A stretch of 64,000 nucleotides of DNA from Anaerovibrio sp. JC8. Its GTDB lineage: Bacteria > Bacillota > Negativicutes > Selenomonadales > Selenomonadaceae. The DNA lies in assembly GCF_002100115.1 (NCBI RefSeq), contig NZ_ANBM01000006.1:1-64000 (forward strand), in the 5' to 3' direction. This document shows, piece after piece, positions 23,851-33,903 of the stretch. The first letter of the stretch is position 1. Each line of letters opens with the position of its first letter. The translations under genes and the position numbers were made by a program. The notes under the pieces are model-generated. The model was not told the DNA's origin and did not search any database. It saw only the letters and a list, made by a program, of their open reading frames with translations.

Positions 23851-26019
23851 ATGGCAGAGCCTATGGTTGAAGTCTTCATATTTGAGACCAGACAGTTTCT
23901 GGAACAGCTGGAACAAATTGCTCTTGGCAGTGAGGAGCAGGGCGGTTTCAGTGAGGAAGACGTCAACGAAATCTTCCGTGCCATGCATACTATTAAGGGC
24001 TCAGCGGCTATGATGATGTTCGATCAGGTATCGACATTGGCTCATTCTGTAGAGGATATTTTCTTTTACATTCGTGAGCTCAAGCCTGCCAAGGTAGACG
24101 CTACAGCCATTACCGACATTGTCCTCAATGCCGTGGATTTCATGCGCATTGAAATGGACAAGCTGGATGCCGGTGGTACTCCGGACATGAGCAGTGAGGA
24201 GCTGAGAGCCTATACCAAGGATTTCCTCAGGAACATGAAGCTGGACAACGGCCATGATCCTGATATTGACCTTCGTAAGGCCAAAAATGCCAAGAAGAGC
24301 AGCGAAGCCACCGGGGAGGGTGCTTCGGCACCGGCTCCTGAGCCTGAGCCGGAGAAAAAGCAGTACTACATTGGTGCGGCCAAGCCTGCGGCTCCTGCAC
24401 CGGCAGCAGAGGGCACCAGCGGCACACAGCACGTTTTTGAAGCCACCGTTTTCTTCCAGCAGGGCTGCGAGATGGAGGAGGTTCGTGCCTTCGGCGTAGT
24501 CAACAACATGAAGGAAAAGGTTAAGGAGCTTCATTATCTGCCGGAAAAAATTCTGGAGGATGAATCAGCCACTGACACTATCCGCAATATGGGCTTCCGC
24601 CTGTTCTTTACTACGGACCTGAATTATGATGAGGTAAAGGCAGAGCTGGACCAGACCATTTTCCTTGACCGCCTTGAGCTGAAGGAAGTGGGCAGCGTTG
24701 CTGAGCTGGAATATTGGCCTTCCCAGGAGACCATTGCCATTACGGCTTTGGAGAATTCTGAGCCTATTAAGCCGGATATGCCACCGGTTCAGCGGGATTT
24801 GTCCGGTCCGGTGAAAAAGCCGGCACCAGCCAAGGGCGGTGATGGAGCGCAGATGATTACCGTCCGGGTGGACAAGCTGGACAAGCTCATGGATCTGGTG
24901 GGCGAGATGGTTATTGCCGAGGCCATGGTTACCCAGAACCCTGACCTTAAGGGCATGGAGTTGGACAATTTCGCCAAGGCTGCCCGTCAGCTGCACAAGA
25001 TTAACGGGGAGCTCCAGGACAGCGTTATGGCCCTTCGCATGGTGCCATTGGAGGGTACCTTCAAGAAGATGAACCGCATTGTCCGGGATATGACCAAGAA
25101 GCTGGGCAAGAAAGCCCGTCTTGTGCTGGTGGGTGAGTCCACAGAGGTGGACAAGAACATCAACGAGCATATTTCCGACCCGCTTATGCATATTGTCCGC
25201 AATTCCGTGGACCATGGCATTGAAATGCCGGAAGTGCGGGTAGAGGCCGGCAAGGAGGAAATGGGTACGGTTATCCTTTCCGCGGAAAATGCCGGCGGCG
25301 AGGTTGTTATTAAAATCAAGGATGACGGCGGCGGACTTAACAAGGAGAAGATTTTGGAACGGGCCCGCAAGAACGGAATTCTCACCAAGCCGGAATCCGA
25401 GCTTACAGACAGAGAGATTTATTCCTTCATATTTGCCCCTGGCTTTTCCACCAAGGAGGCTGTTACGGAGTTTTCCGGCCGCGGTGTTGGCATGGACGTG
25501 GTTGTGTCCAACATCAAGTCCTTGGGGGGCAAGGTTATTGTGGACAGTGAGCCTGGTCAGGGCAGTACCACCACCATCAAGATTCCGCTTACCTTGGCCA
25601 TTATTGAGGGAATGTCAGTTTCCGTGGGCGGTTCCCGCTTCACGGTGCCAATAAATTATATCAGCCGTTCCTTCCGTCCGGAGGACGGGGCCATTTTCAG
25701 GGATCCGGACGGCTCCGAAATGATTATGGTTCAGGGCAAGTGCTGTCCTGTAGTAAGGCTGTACGATATGTATGGTATTCCTGATGCAATTCACGAGCCG
25801 ACTGACGGCATATTGCTGCTGTTGGAGACGGGGGATTCCCGGTTTGGAGTGATGGCCGATGAGCTTCTGGGAGTACAGGAAATTGTGGTTAAGCCTGTAC
25901 CGAAGTACATCAGCCGCATGATGAAGACTACCGGCATCAGTGGCTGTACCCTGTTGGGTGATGGCAGCATCAGTCTGATTATTGACCCGCAGCAGGTACA
26001 TAACATTATTTTTGACTAA
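23851..26019 (+). CDS. cheA: Chemotaxis histidine kinase CheA
   Basis: Central kinase of chemotaxis, 722 residues. ATG 23851 has AGGAG eight bases upstream; the GTG at 23842 lies inside that site. The Hpt domain carries the phosphorylated His46 in AMHTIKGSA. A Pro/Ala/Glu linker leads to a P2-like domain (about 195-300) for response-regulator docking. Dimerisation starts near VRVDKLDKLMDLVGEM (about 335). The ATPase has HIVRNSVDHGIE (about 447), DDGGGL and GRGVGMDVV. A CheW-like domain fills residues 585-722. It opens a seven-gene operon. Confidence 0.97.
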   Translation: MAEPMVEVFIFETRQFLEQLEQIALGSEEQGGFSEEDVNEIFRAMHTIKGSAAMMMFDQVSTLAHSVEDIFFYIRELKPAKVDATAITDIVLNAVDFMRIEMDKLDAGGTPDMSSEELRAYTKDFLRNMKLDNGHDPDIDLRKAKNAKKSSEATGEGASAPAPEPEPEKKQYYIGAAKPAAPAPAAEGTSGTQHVFEATVFFQQGCEMEEVRAFGVVNNMKEKVKELHYLPEKILEDESATDTIRNMGFRLFFTTDLNYDEVKAELDQTIFLDRLELKEVGSVAELEYWPSQETIAITALENSEPIKPDMPPVQRDLSGPVKKPAPAKGGDGAQMITVRVDKLDKLMDLVGEMVIAEAMVTQNPDLKGMELDNFAKAARQLHKINGELQDSVMALRMVPLEGTFKKMNRIVRDMTKKLGKKARLVLVGESTEVDKNINEHISDPLMHIVRNSVDHGIEMPEVRVEAGKEEMGTVILSAENAGGEVVIKIKDDGGGLNKEKILERARKNGILTKPESELTDREIYSFIFAPGFSTKEAVTEFSGRGVGMDVVVSNIKSLGGKVIVDSEPGQGSTTTIKIPLTLAIIEGMSVSVGGSRFTVPINYISRSFRPEDGAIFRDPDGSEMIMVQGKCCPVVRLYDMYGIPDAIHEPTDGILLLLETGDSRFGVMADELLGVQEIVVKPVPKYISRMMKTTGISGCTLLGDGSISLIIDPQQVHNIIFD

Positions 26020-26034
26020 CCGGGAGGGATAATA

Positions 26035-26550
26035 GTGGAAGATGACAAGCTGTTAATGGAGGATGAGGACACCCAAAAGGACAAGTACCTCACTTTTACC
26101 TTGGGGGACGAGGTTTACGGTATCGACATAAAGGTTGTAATTGAGATTATCGGCATTCAGAAAATTACTGTGGTGCCGGAGGTACCGGAATATGTCAAGG
26201 GTATTATCAATCTTCGGGGCAAGATTATTCCTGTGGTGGATATGCACCTTCGCTTCCGCCGTCAGGGCAAGGAATATACTGACAGGACCTGTATTGTGGT
26301 CATTGATGTCAATGATGTGCTGATTGGCCTTATTGTGGACGGGGTTTCCGAGGTGTTGACCATTGATGAAAAGAATGTGGTTCCACCGCCGGAGCTTAAG
26401 GCCTCCCAGAACAAGTATATTCGCAGCATCGGCAAGATTGGCGAGAGCGTAGTCCTTCTTCTGGATTGGATGAAGCTTTTCAGCGAGGATGACCAGAGCC
26501 TGTTTGATGATATGAGCTCCGAGGAGACCGTGGAACAGGCAGCAGAATAA
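26035..26550 (+). CDS. cheW: Chemotaxis coupling protein CheW
   Basis: Adaptor linking chemoreceptors to CheA, 171 residues. The GTG start at 26035 follows GGGAGGG and lies 15 bases after cheA. The CheW fold runs from [15 protein letters not shown] through [18 protein letters not shown], the receptor-binding signature, to [11 protein letters not shown]. The N-terminal 17 residues and the acidic C-terminal 20 residues are additions that vary in the family. Confidence 0.96.
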   Translation: MEDDKLLMEDEDTQKDKYLTFTLGDEVYGIDIKVVIEIIGIQKITVVPEVPEYVKGIINLRGKIIPVVDMHLRFRRQGKEYTDRTCIVVIDVNDVLIGLIVDGVSEVLTIDEKNVVPPPELKASQNKYIRSIGKIGESVVLLLDWMKLFSEDDQSLFDDMSSEETVEQAAE

Positions 26551-26581
26551 GAGATATTTGAGAAAATGGAGTGTATTCAAA

Positions 26582-28315
26582 ATGATGTTTTTCAAAAATC
26601 TTACAATTGGTGCTAAACTAATAACCCTGGTTGTTGTTCTTGAGTTGATAATCGTGGCTGTATCCTGGCATGGCATTTCCAACACCATTACAACAGCCGA
26701 AAAATATGATAATTTAATAAAGATGGATACCCAGGCGGCCATCAGTGCCAATTCCATGGGTATGCATCTCAATTCCGCCCGCAACCATTACATGATGGCT
26801 ATGGACAAGCTGGATAATGCCGAAACTCAGGCCTATCTGGCAAAAATGAAGAAGGATTTGGAGGAGTGCGACAAGGATCTGGCTGACCTTAGTGCCATGG
26901 CTGAGAGCCAGGCAGGCAAGCAGATGATTGCCGGCATTCAGAAAAATTTTGAGACCTATCGTACTGGGGCCATTTCCAGCATTAACCAGAAGCTGGAAGG
27001 CACCCTTACGGAGTATGATGCAGTGGAAGCAAGACAGGACAGAATTGCAGAGAGCCTTTACGGGGAAGTAAAGAAAATCGCTGATATGGGCGAGCAGGCT
27101 GCTGCCCAGGAGGTTGTGAAAATCTCGGATGAAAACCGCAGCAGCATTACCAAGAATATTGTTATTGCCCTGGTTTTGATTATTATCTCTTTGGCCGCCG
27201 GTGTGTATTTCTCCCGGGATCTGTCCTCCCGCTTAAAGGAGCTGGGGGCTGCAGCTGAACGAATTGCTGAGGGTGATCTCACCACTGAGGTCAAGACCAG
27301 CACCGGTGATGAGCTGGGAGACGTGGCCGCCAATTTTGAGATCATGCGCCAGAGAGTCCATGAGTCCGTGTCGGATATTCATAATGTGGCAGACCAGGTG
27401 GCTGCAGGGGCCAAGAATGTTTCTGATGCCAGCCTGGGCCTTTCCCAGGGGGCTACAGAACAGGCGGCTTCTGTGGAGGAATTGTCTGCTTCCATCAGTG
27501 AGATTGCCTCCCAGACTGCCAGCAATGCAGAAAATGCTGAGCGGGCCAATGCCCTTACCCATAATTGCCGCAGCCATGCAGAGCAGGGCAATGAGGACAT
27601 GAAGTCCATGCTCAATGCCATGGAAGAAATCAATAATTCTTCCAACAATATTTCCAAGATTATTAAGGTTATTGATGAAATCGCCTTCCAGACCAATATC
27701 TTGGCCCTTAATGCCGCTGTGGAGGCCGCCCGGGCAGGACAGCACGGCAAGGGCTTTGCTGTGGTAGCTGAGGAGGTCCGCAATCTGGCGGCCCGCAGTG
27801 CCAAGGCGGCCAAGGAAACCACGGATATGATTGAGGGTTCCATCGACAAGGTTAATGTGGGACGCAATATTGCCAATAAGACTGCTGAAGTTCTTGGGGC
27901 TATCGTTGGTGATGTGGCCGATGTGGCTGATATTGTAGAGGGAATTGCCAAGGCCTCCAATGAGCAAAAGCTGGCTATTGACCAGATAAATCAGGGGGTT
28001 AACCAGGTTTCTCAGGTGGTACAGTCCAATTCTGCCACCTCTGAGGAGGCTGCTTCCGCCAGCCAGCAGCTCAGTGCCCAGGCTGACCGCATGAGAGAGC
28101 AGGTTAGACATTTCAAATTAAGCTCCTCCGTGGTAAACTTTAGACATAAGGACACACCAAGTGCTGTTCCTGTGTATCCGGATAAGCCTAAGGAGGCAGA
28201 GGTTCAGTCCAGTGTCCGGAGAAATGAGGTCAAGCCAATGGTTAAGCCGGCTGCACCCGGTGTAAAGCCAAAGACTATTGCTCTTACAGATGAAGAGGGC
28301 TTCGGTAAATACTAA
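26582..28315 (+). CDS. Methyl-accepting chemotaxis protein
   Basis: Transmembrane receptor, 577 residues. ATG 26582 ([13 protein letters not shown]) has GGAG ten bases upstream; the TTG at 26558 is less likely. One helix near residues 10-32 is followed by a periplasmic four-helix-bundle sensor of about 155 residues, a second helix near 190-210, HAMP, and the cytoplasmic coiled coil. The hairpin tip reads [21 protein letters not shown] (first part [11 protein letters not shown]). The C-terminus ends DEEGFGKY and lacks the CheR/CheB tether pentapeptide. Being inside the che operon, it is a good candidate for the main receptor of this array. Confidence 0.95.
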   Translation: MMFFKNLTIGAKLITLVVVLELIIVAVSWHGISNTITTAEKYDNLIKMDTQAAISANSMGMHLNSARNHYMMAMDKLDNAETQAYLAKMKKDLEECDKDLADLSAMAESQAGKQMIAGIQKNFETYRTGAISSINQKLEGTLTEYDAVEARQDRIAESLYGEVKKIADMGEQAAAQEVVKISDENRSSITKNIVIALVLIIISLAAGVYFSRDLSSRLKELGAAAERIAEGDLTTEVKTSTGDELGDVAANFEIMRQRVHESVSDIHNVADQVAAGAKNVSDASLGLSQGATEQAASVEELSASISEIASQTASNAENAERANALTHNCRSHAEQGNEDMKSMLNAMEEINNSSNNISKIIKVIDEIAFQTNILALNAAVEAARAGQHGKGFAVVAEEVRNLAARSAKAAKETTDMIEGSIDKVNVGRNIANKTAEVLGAIVGDVADVADIVEGIAKASNEQKLAIDQINQGVNQVSQVVQSNSATSEEAASASQQLSAQADRMREQVRHFKLSSSVVNFRHKDTPSAVPVYPDKPKEAEVQSSVRRNEVKPMVKPAAPGVKPKTIALTDEEGFGKY

Positions 28316-28344
28316 CTTTTACGAGATTTCGGAGACACCACACT

Positions 28345-29172
28345 ATGAACCAGTCCTTGTTCCAGCAGTTTGCGGCTTTGGTGACAGCGAATTTCGGTAT
28401 TCAGCTGCCACCGGAGAAAAAAGCTCTTTTGGAAAGCCGTTTATTCAAATTAAAAAATGATAATTTGGGCAGACCTGAGCTGGCCAGTGACGAGGCCTTT
28501 CTGAAATATATCAAGGAAGACACCACTGGCAAGGGCTTGGCCATGCTGGCAGAGGCTATAACTACCCACCATACGTTTTTCATGCGTGAGCCGGATCACT
28601 TCTCATTCTACGAGAAGGAGGTTCTGCCATATCTTGAGAAAAGCATCCGTGATGGAGATGTAAGAACCTGGTGTGCGGCTTCCTCCACCGGGGAGGAGGC
28701 CTATACCCTGGCCATGATGCTTGAGGACCACTTTGGTTCCATGACTGGCTGGGAGACTACTCTTTTGGCCACTGATTTATCAAAGGATGTATTGGAAAAG
28801 GGCAAGGCAGGCATTTATGCCGCCGAATCTGTCAGGACATTGCCTGCAATTTGGCAAAACAGCTATTTCCATCGTGTTCCCGACGGGAATTATCAGGTGG
28901 TGGACAAGCTGCGCCAAAAGGTGTTGTTTCGTCAGTTTAATCTCATGACACCGGTATTTCCATTCAGGAAGCCTTTTCATGTAATTTTCTGCAGAAATGT
29001 TATGATATATTTTGATGCTCCCACTAGGGAAAATTTGGTCCGGAGATTTGCAGATTTTCTGGAGCCGGGAGGTTATCTTTTTATTGGTCATTCAGAGGTT
29101 ATTGACAGGCATAAGAGTGATTTTGATTACGTTATGCCGTCCATTTATAGAAAGAAGGGGGCGTTCACATGA
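28345..29172 (+). CDS. cheR: Chemotaxis methyltransferase CheR
   Basis: S-adenosylmethionine-dependent methylation of receptor glutamates, 275 residues. The N-terminal helical domain is followed by HHTFFMREPDHF and the AdoMet site AASSTGEEAYTLAM; FCRNVMIYFD is the family's motif after the fifth strand. Its stop overlaps the cheB start by four bases, so the two opposing adaptation enzymes are translationally coupled. Confidence 0.96.
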   Translation: MNQSLFQQFAALVTANFGIQLPPEKKALLESRLFKLKNDNLGRPELASDEAFLKYIKEDTTGKGLAMLAEAITTHHTFFMREPDHFSFYEKEVLPYLEKSIRDGDVRTWCAASSTGEEAYTLAMMLEDHFGSMTGWETTLLATDLSKDVLEKGKAGIYAAESVRTLPAIWQNSYFHRVPDGNYQVVDKLRQKVLFRQFNLMTPVFPFRKPFHVIFCRNVMIYFDAPTRENLVRRFADFLEPGGYLFIGHSEVIDRHKSDFDYVMPSIYRKKGAFT

Positions 29173-30473
29173 GTGATTTGAAAATTCTTATTGTGGATGA
29201 TTCCCTGTTTTTTAGGGAAGCCCTGGCAAGGGGACTGGCTTCCAATATTTCGGGTACCATAGAAATAGAGAAAGCTGAAAATCCATTTGAGGCAAGGGAC
29301 AAGATATTGTCCTTTGACCCGGATGTTATGATTCTTGATGTTGAGATGCCTAAAATGAACGGCATTGAGTTTTTGCGCCGTCTTATAGTGCAATATGCAT
29401 TGCCCACAGTGGTATTGAGCTCCAGGCCTGCCTACAAGAATCTGGCCTTGGAGGCCGGAGCCTTTTCCTTCATAGAAAAGCCTTCCATGACCTTGGGCAG
29501 CGGCGATTTTATGAAGAAAGTGGCAGAACAGGTGGTAATGGCCAAAAAGCATGAGGAGATGCTTATTTCGGAAAGCCAGGGGCAGGATAACGCAGCTGAA
29601 GCACCACCAGCCCCGGAACCAAAGCCTGAGCCGGTGCAGCCTTCTGTGTCATCCATACAGCAGGCTAAACCAGCCGTACAGCCACCCAAAACGGACGTAC
29701 AGCCCACCAGATCTGCTTCGGATAAGGTGGTTACACCGCTGTTTCAAAACTATGGCAGCCACGAACAGGTTTCGCAGCACCTTAACCGCGTGGTATCCAA
29801 CATGAAGGCCATGACGGAAATTGCCAAGCAAATGAAAAGCGATAAGCCGGAGCCACAGTCGGTGCCTCTCAGTTCTCTGAAGACACCTGTACCGCCCAGA
29901 AAAGTGGAGCTTATTGCCATAGGCGCCTCCACCGGTGGTACGGAGGCTCTGTCAAAGATATTGCGGGAGTTGAGACCGCCCCTGCCGCCTATTGTTATTG
30001 TGCAGCATATACCACCCATGTTTTCCAAGCTGTTTTCTGACCGCCTCAACAATGAATGTGTGGTCAATGTCAAGGAGGCGGAGGACGGGGACCGTCCGGC
30101 GCCGAACTGTGTTTATGTTGCTCCAGGCAACAAGCAGATGCGGGTAAACAGCGTGGGCGGTTTGATGTCCCTGGATGTTAAGCCGGGACCTAAATACGGT
30201 GGTCATTGTCCGGCAGTTAATGTATTATTTAAGTCAGTGGCCGAGAATATTGGCGATCGGGCCATGGGTGTTATTCTCACCGGCATGGGTGAGGATGGTG
30301 CCGAATATATGTTGAAAATGCGTGAAGCAGGCTGTGTAACTTTGGGGCAGGATGAGGCCAGCAGCGTGGTTTATGGTATGCCAAGGGTTGCCTACGAAAA
30401 GGGCGGCGTAATGCTCCAGGTTCCCCTCAATGGCATGGCAATGATGATAACGGCTGTAGCAAATTATAAGTAA
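29169..30473 (+). CDS. cheB: Chemotaxis methylesterase/glutamine deamidase CheB
   Basis: Removes receptor methyl groups or deamidates receptor glutamines, 434 residues. The receiver domain carries Asp57 (MILDVEMPKMNG). The esterase domain starts near residue 240 with AIGASTGGTEAL (catalytic Ser), VQHIPPMF (catalytic His) and ILTGMGEDGA (catalytic Asp). The linker of about 100 residues is rich in Pro, Gln, Lys and Val and much longer than the usual short hinge, which explains the extra length over the common 350 residues. It is coupled to cheR. Confidence 0.96.
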   Translation: MSDLKILIVDDSLFFREALARGLASNISGTIEIEKAENPFEARDKILSFDPDVMILDVEMPKMNGIEFLRRLIVQYALPTVVLSSRPAYKNLALEAGAFSFIEKPSMTLGSGDFMKKVAEQVVMAKKHEEMLISESQGQDNAAEAPPAPEPKPEPVQPSVSSIQQAKPAVQPPKTDVQPTRSASDKVVTPLFQNYGSHEQVSQHLNRVVSNMKAMTEIAKQMKSDKPEPQSVPLSSLKTPVPPRKVELIAIGASTGGTEALSKILRELRPPLPPIVIVQHIPPMFSKLFSDRLNNECVVNVKEAEDGDRPAPNCVYVAPGNKQMRVNSVGGLMSLDVKPGPKYGGHCPAVNVLFKSVAENIGDRAMGVILTGMGEDGAEYMLKMREAGCVTLGQDEASSVVYGMPRVAYEKGGVMLQVPLNGMAMMITAVANYK

Positions 30474-30485
30474 GGAGGGAGAGCT

Positions 30486-32222
30486 ATGATGGAACAGCAT
30501 GATATAGTAATTGATTATGGCTCTCTCCAGGATATGCTGGGCGGTCTGGGTGACAGCGTGATTATGACCGACATCAAGGGAATGGTCATTTTCATGAACA
30601 AGGCCGCCGAGGAACTTTTTGAGTATCATTTTGACAGTGAGGTGCCCGTCAGTGTCAGCGATGTTATGAGACTGGAAAATGTCGACACCCGGGAAAGAAT
30701 TATAAGCCCTGTTATCCGGGCCATGCGCACCAGAAAAACCATGGGGCTTTCCAAGAATATCGGCTTTGCCCGGTCCGACGGTGCAGTATATCTTTCAGCC
30801 ACCTGCTCTCCTATTATTGACAGTGAGGGCGTTGTTAAGGGCTGTACTGCCATTGTCAGGGATGTTACCAGAATCCGCACACTGGAGCGCAAGGTGGAAA
30901 CGGACCATTACTATATGCGTTCCGTATTTGAAGCGGCAAAAATCGGTATTATCACCCTTAACGTCCGTGGTGAAATAATGGATATCAATGATCCTGCCCT
31001 GGAAACTATCAATGAGGACTATATTGATATTATGGGCAAGCAGTTTGGTGATGCCATTCACTGCGTCAACAGTATTTTCCACGGCTGCGGCAAGTCAGAG
31101 CACTGCAAGTTCTGCGTTGTCCGCAACAATATAGAGTCCGCTATTTTGGATGATACCTTTACGGTGGATTTTGTGGTGGCAATCCAGATAAAGGGCGTCA
31201 AGGAGCCGGTATGGCTTCAGATGTTTATTACACAGCTGTGGAATGGCAAGCAAAAGCAGATAGTACTTACCATGCTCAATATTTCCAAGCGGAAGCAGAA
31301 GGAGCATGAGCTTCAGGAGGCCCGGCGACATGCGGAGGTGGCCAGCACCACCAAGACCCAGTTCCTGGCCAATATGAGCCATGAAATCCGCACTCCTATA
31401 AATGGTATGTCCGGCATGATAGACCTGACCCTGAAGACCTCCCTTACGGATGAGCAACGGGAGAATCTTACAGCGGCCAAGCAATGCTCGGAGGATCTTT
31501 TGCGTATAATTAATGATATACTTGATTATGCCAAGCTGGAAAATGGCAAGATGCGTCTGGAGAACATTGACCTTGATCTCCATGAGCTTCTCAACAGGGT
31601 TAGCAGCCTTCACAGCCAGACAGCAGAAAACAAGGGGCTGACCTTTACCAGACCAAATATTGAGGCCTTGCCAAGATATGTGCGGGGCGATCCTCTCCGT
31701 ATACGGCAGATACTCCATAATCTGCTGACCAATGCACTGAAATTTACCATGAAGGGGGGCATTACTCTTGGTGCCTATACCTTTGACCGTGGCCAGCAGC
31801 CATATCTGGAATTCTATGTGGAGGATACGGGTATCGGCATGACCATGGAGGAGCAGGCCAAGCTGTTCAAGCCGTTTAGCCAGGTGGATGGTTCCACCAC
31901 CCGCCGCTTTGGTGGTACGGGGCTGGGGCTGATGATAGTCAAGGAGCTTGTTTCCAGTATGGGAGGCGAAATAGGGGTAAGCTCACGCCAGAATAACGGA
32001 AGCCGCTTCACAGTGCTGCTGCCTTTGGTTCTGGCGGAAAAGGCCGATTTGGAAATGAAGGATCAAACGGTATTTATGAATCCATATTCTCCACAATCCT
32101 CAGGGGGAGATGAAGGTGAACCGGATGACGAGCCATTGTTGCCGGGACTTGGTACCAGTGATGAGGATGAGGACGATATCAGCGATCTGCTTAAATACTG
32201 TGAAGAGAAATTGAGTGATTAG
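30486..32222 (+). CDS. PAS-PAS sensor histidine kinase in the chemotaxis operon
   Basis: Soluble kinase, 578 residues, no membrane helix; ATG 30486 is seven bases after GGAGG. PAS1 covers about 15-130 and PAS2 about 140-265. PAS2 holds a Cys cluster (FHGCGKSEHCKFC, three Cys with spacing C-x5-C-x2-C) that could bind a metal or an Fe-S cluster. HisKA has NMSHEIRTPING; the ATPase has NLLTNALKFT, VEDTGIGM and GGTGLGL. The C-terminal 45 residues are strongly acidic. It sits 12 bases after cheB and 12 before the response regulator, its likely partner. Confidence 0.92.
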   Translation: MMEQHDIVIDYGSLQDMLGGLGDSVIMTDIKGMVIFMNKAAEELFEYHFDSEVPVSVSDVMRLENVDTRERIISPVIRAMRTRKTMGLSKNIGFARSDGAVYLSATCSPIIDSEGVVKGCTAIVRDVTRIRTLERKVETDHYYMRSVFEAAKIGIITLNVRGEIMDINDPALETINEDYIDIMGKQFGDAIHCVNSIFHGCGKSEHCKFCVVRNNIESAILDDTFTVDFVVAIQIKGVKEPVWLQMFITQLWNGKQKQIVLTMLNISKRKQKEHELQEARRHAEVASTTKTQFLANMSHEIRTPINGMSGMIDLTLKTSLTDEQRENLTAAKQCSEDLLRIINDILDYAKLENGKMRLENIDLDLHELLNRVSSLHSQTAENKGLTFTRPNIEALPRYVRGDPLRIRQILHNLLTNALKFTMKGGITLGAYTFDRGQQPYLEFYVEDTGIGMTMEEQAKLFKPFSQVDGSTTRRFGGTGLGLMIVKELVSSMGGEIGVSSRQNNGSRFTVLLPLVLAEKADLEMKDQTVFMNPYSPQSSGGDEGEPDDEPLLPGLGTSDEDEDDISDLLKYCEEKLSD

Positions 32223-32234
32223 GGGGTTACATAT

Positions 32235-32645
32235 ATGAGGATTTTAATTGCCGAGGACGACAGAATAAGCCGCAGCTTCCTGCAGAAGTTTATGGCGACC
32301 TACGGAGAGGTTGAGGTGGCTGTAGACGGCATGGATGCCATTGATATTTACATGGATGCCATAAAGGAGGGCAAGCCCTTTGACCTGCTCTGCCTTGATA
32401 TTATGATGCCGAAGGTTGATGGCCTGAAGGTGCTGAAGGTAATCCGACAGCTGGAGAACCAGAATGAAAAGGCTTCTGACAAGAAAATCAAGATTATCAT
32501 GATGACAGCTTTGGCAGATATTGGCTATGTGGATGAGGCTTTCCGTCTGGGCTGTGATGCTTACGCTTCCAAGCCGGTGGACACGGAAAAGGTAGAGGAG
32601 GCTATGCGCAATCTGGGGCTGATTTCGGAAGAGAAAAAGGATTGA
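32235..32645 (+). CDS. CheY-like single-domain response regulator
   Basis: 136 residues, a receiver only. The acidic pocket is AEDDR, the phospho-acceptor is Asp55 in LCLDIMMPKVDG, and the Lys is in YASKPVD. It follows the PAS kinase by 12 bases and closes the chemotaxis operon. It may be the motor-binding CheY, or a phosphate sink or output for the adjacent kinase; no other cheY is in the window. Confidence 0.9.
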   Translation: MRILIAEDDRISRSFLQKFMATYGEVEVAVDGMDAIDIYMDAIKEGKPFDLLCLDIMMPKVDGLKVLKVIRQLENQNEKASDKKIKIIMMTALADIGYVDEAFRLGCDAYASKPVDTEKVEEAMRNLGLISEEKKD

Positions 32646-32680
32646 TGTAAGTTTGAAGTATTGGGGTGTTTTGTAAGTTT

Positions 32681-33769
32681 ATGCGTTTAGTGACCGTTGA
32701 TTTAGGGGAGAACAGTTATAATATTTATATAGGAAATAATTTGCAGGCTGAGATAGTGGATTTCTGCAAAAAAAGCAGCTTTTCCAGCCGAGGCCTGATA
32801 ATTACGGATACCAATGTGGGTCCTCTTTACGGGGATAAATTAAAGGCCATGCTGGCTGATGGGGGGGTGGATGCGGAAATTTATGCCATTGAGGCAGGGG
32901 AAAGCTCCAAGTCCCTTGGTAATTTTGAAAAAATCATGACCCGTTGCATTGAGCTGGGCCTTGACAGAAAATCACCTATATTTGCCCTGGGGGGCGGTGT
33001 AGTTGGTGATCTGGCGGGCTTTGCGGCTGCCTCCTACATGCGGGGAGTGCCTTTTGTGCAGGTGCCAACCAGCCTGTTGGCCCAGGTGGATTCCAGCGTG
33101 GGGGGCAAGGTGGCAGTAAACCATACCTTGGGCAAGAACCTTATCGGTGCCTTTTATCAGCCCAAGGCGGTATTTATGGATCTGGATTGGTTAAGGACGC
33201 TGCCGAAACGGGAGATATACACCGGTCTGGGGGAAATTATAAAATACGGCATCATATATGATAATGAATTCTTCCGCTTCCTTGAGGAAAACGTGGATGA
33301 GATCCTCAGTCTGAATAATGAAGCGGCAGCCCACATGACGGCCCGCTCCTGTGAAATAAAGGCAGCGGTGGTCAGTGAGGACGAGAAGGAGTCCGGTCTG
33401 CGGGCTATTCTGAATTTTGGGCACACCATGGCCCATGCGGTGGAGAAAAACACCGGCTATACCCGTTACAACCATGGTGAGGCAGTGGCCATTGGCATGA
33501 TCTGTGCAGCACATATCAGCCGGGCACTCAGGCTTGTTGATGATGCTTCCTTTAAACGGGTGGAAAAATTAATTGGAATAATGCAGCTGCCGGCCAAGGC
33601 CGAGGGCTGTGACATAGATACTTTGTATGAAGCAATATTCCACGATAAAAAGACGGTAAACGGTCAGGTTAAATGGGTGCTTATGGATGGAGAAATCGGC
33701 AAGGTGCGCATTACCAAAGAGGTTCCTGAGGCTGTGGTGAAGGAAGCCATGAGCTATTGTTTGGCGTAA
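32681..33769 (+). CDS. aroB: 3-dehydroquinate synthase
   Basis: Second step of the shikimate pathway: converts DAHP to 3-dehydroquinate with NAD and a divalent metal, 362 residues. ATG 32681 (MRLVTVDLG) is preferred over the GTG at 32666, with GGGGTG upstream. ALGGGVVGDLAGFAA is the NAD-binding signature, and the metal ligands fall in GLGEIIKYG, LNFGHTMAHAVE and NHGEAVAIGM. No other aro gene is adjacent. It lies 36 bases after the response regulator, possibly co-transcribed. Confidence 0.96.
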   Translation: MRLVTVDLGENSYNIYIGNNLQAEIVDFCKKSSFSSRGLIITDTNVGPLYGDKLKAMLADGGVDAEIYAIEAGESSKSLGNFEKIMTRCIELGLDRKSPIFALGGGVVGDLAGFAAASYMRGVPFVQVPTSLLAQVDSSVGGKVAVNHTLGKNLIGAFYQPKAVFMDLDWLRTLPKREIYTGLGEIIKYGIIYDNEFFRFLEENVDEILSLNNEAAAHMTARSCEIKAAVVSEDEKESGLRAILNFGHTMAHAVEKNTGYTRYNHGEAVAIGMICAAHISRALRLVDDASFKRVEKLIGIMQLPAKAEGCDIDTLYEAIFHDKKTVNGQVKWVLMDGEIGKVRITKEVPEAVVKEAMSYCLA

Positions 33770-33789
33770 AAAAATAATTTAAATTTTGC

Positions 33790-33818
33790 TTGCTTTTGCC
33801 AATTTTGCGTGATATTAT
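33790..33818 (+). promoter_or_regulatory. Promoter of rplS
   Basis: TTGCTT (33790-33795) and TATTAT (33813-33818) with a 17-bp spacer; TATACT at 33816-33821 is an alternative -10. Confidence 0.65.
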
Positions 33819-33824
33819 ACTAGG

Positions 33825-33903
33825 GTATGTGAGTGGTCCTCTGGACAAGGCTATATTAGAATTCAACACTTGCCAAGAACACTTGAATAGAGGAGGATAT
33901 ACA
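33825..33903 (+). promoter_or_regulatory. Structured 5' leader of rplS, candidate L19 autoregulatory leader
   Basis: The untranslated leader can fold so that CCTCT (33838-33842) pairs with AGAGG (33889-33893), which belongs to the ribosome binding site AGAGGAGG. The stem ATTCAA (33861-33866) with TTGAAT (33883-33888) stacks directly on it, and CTTG/CAAG closes the inner loop. Ribosomal protein L19 leaders are a known class in low-GC Gram-positives; assignment of this one to that class is inference. Confidence 0.5.
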
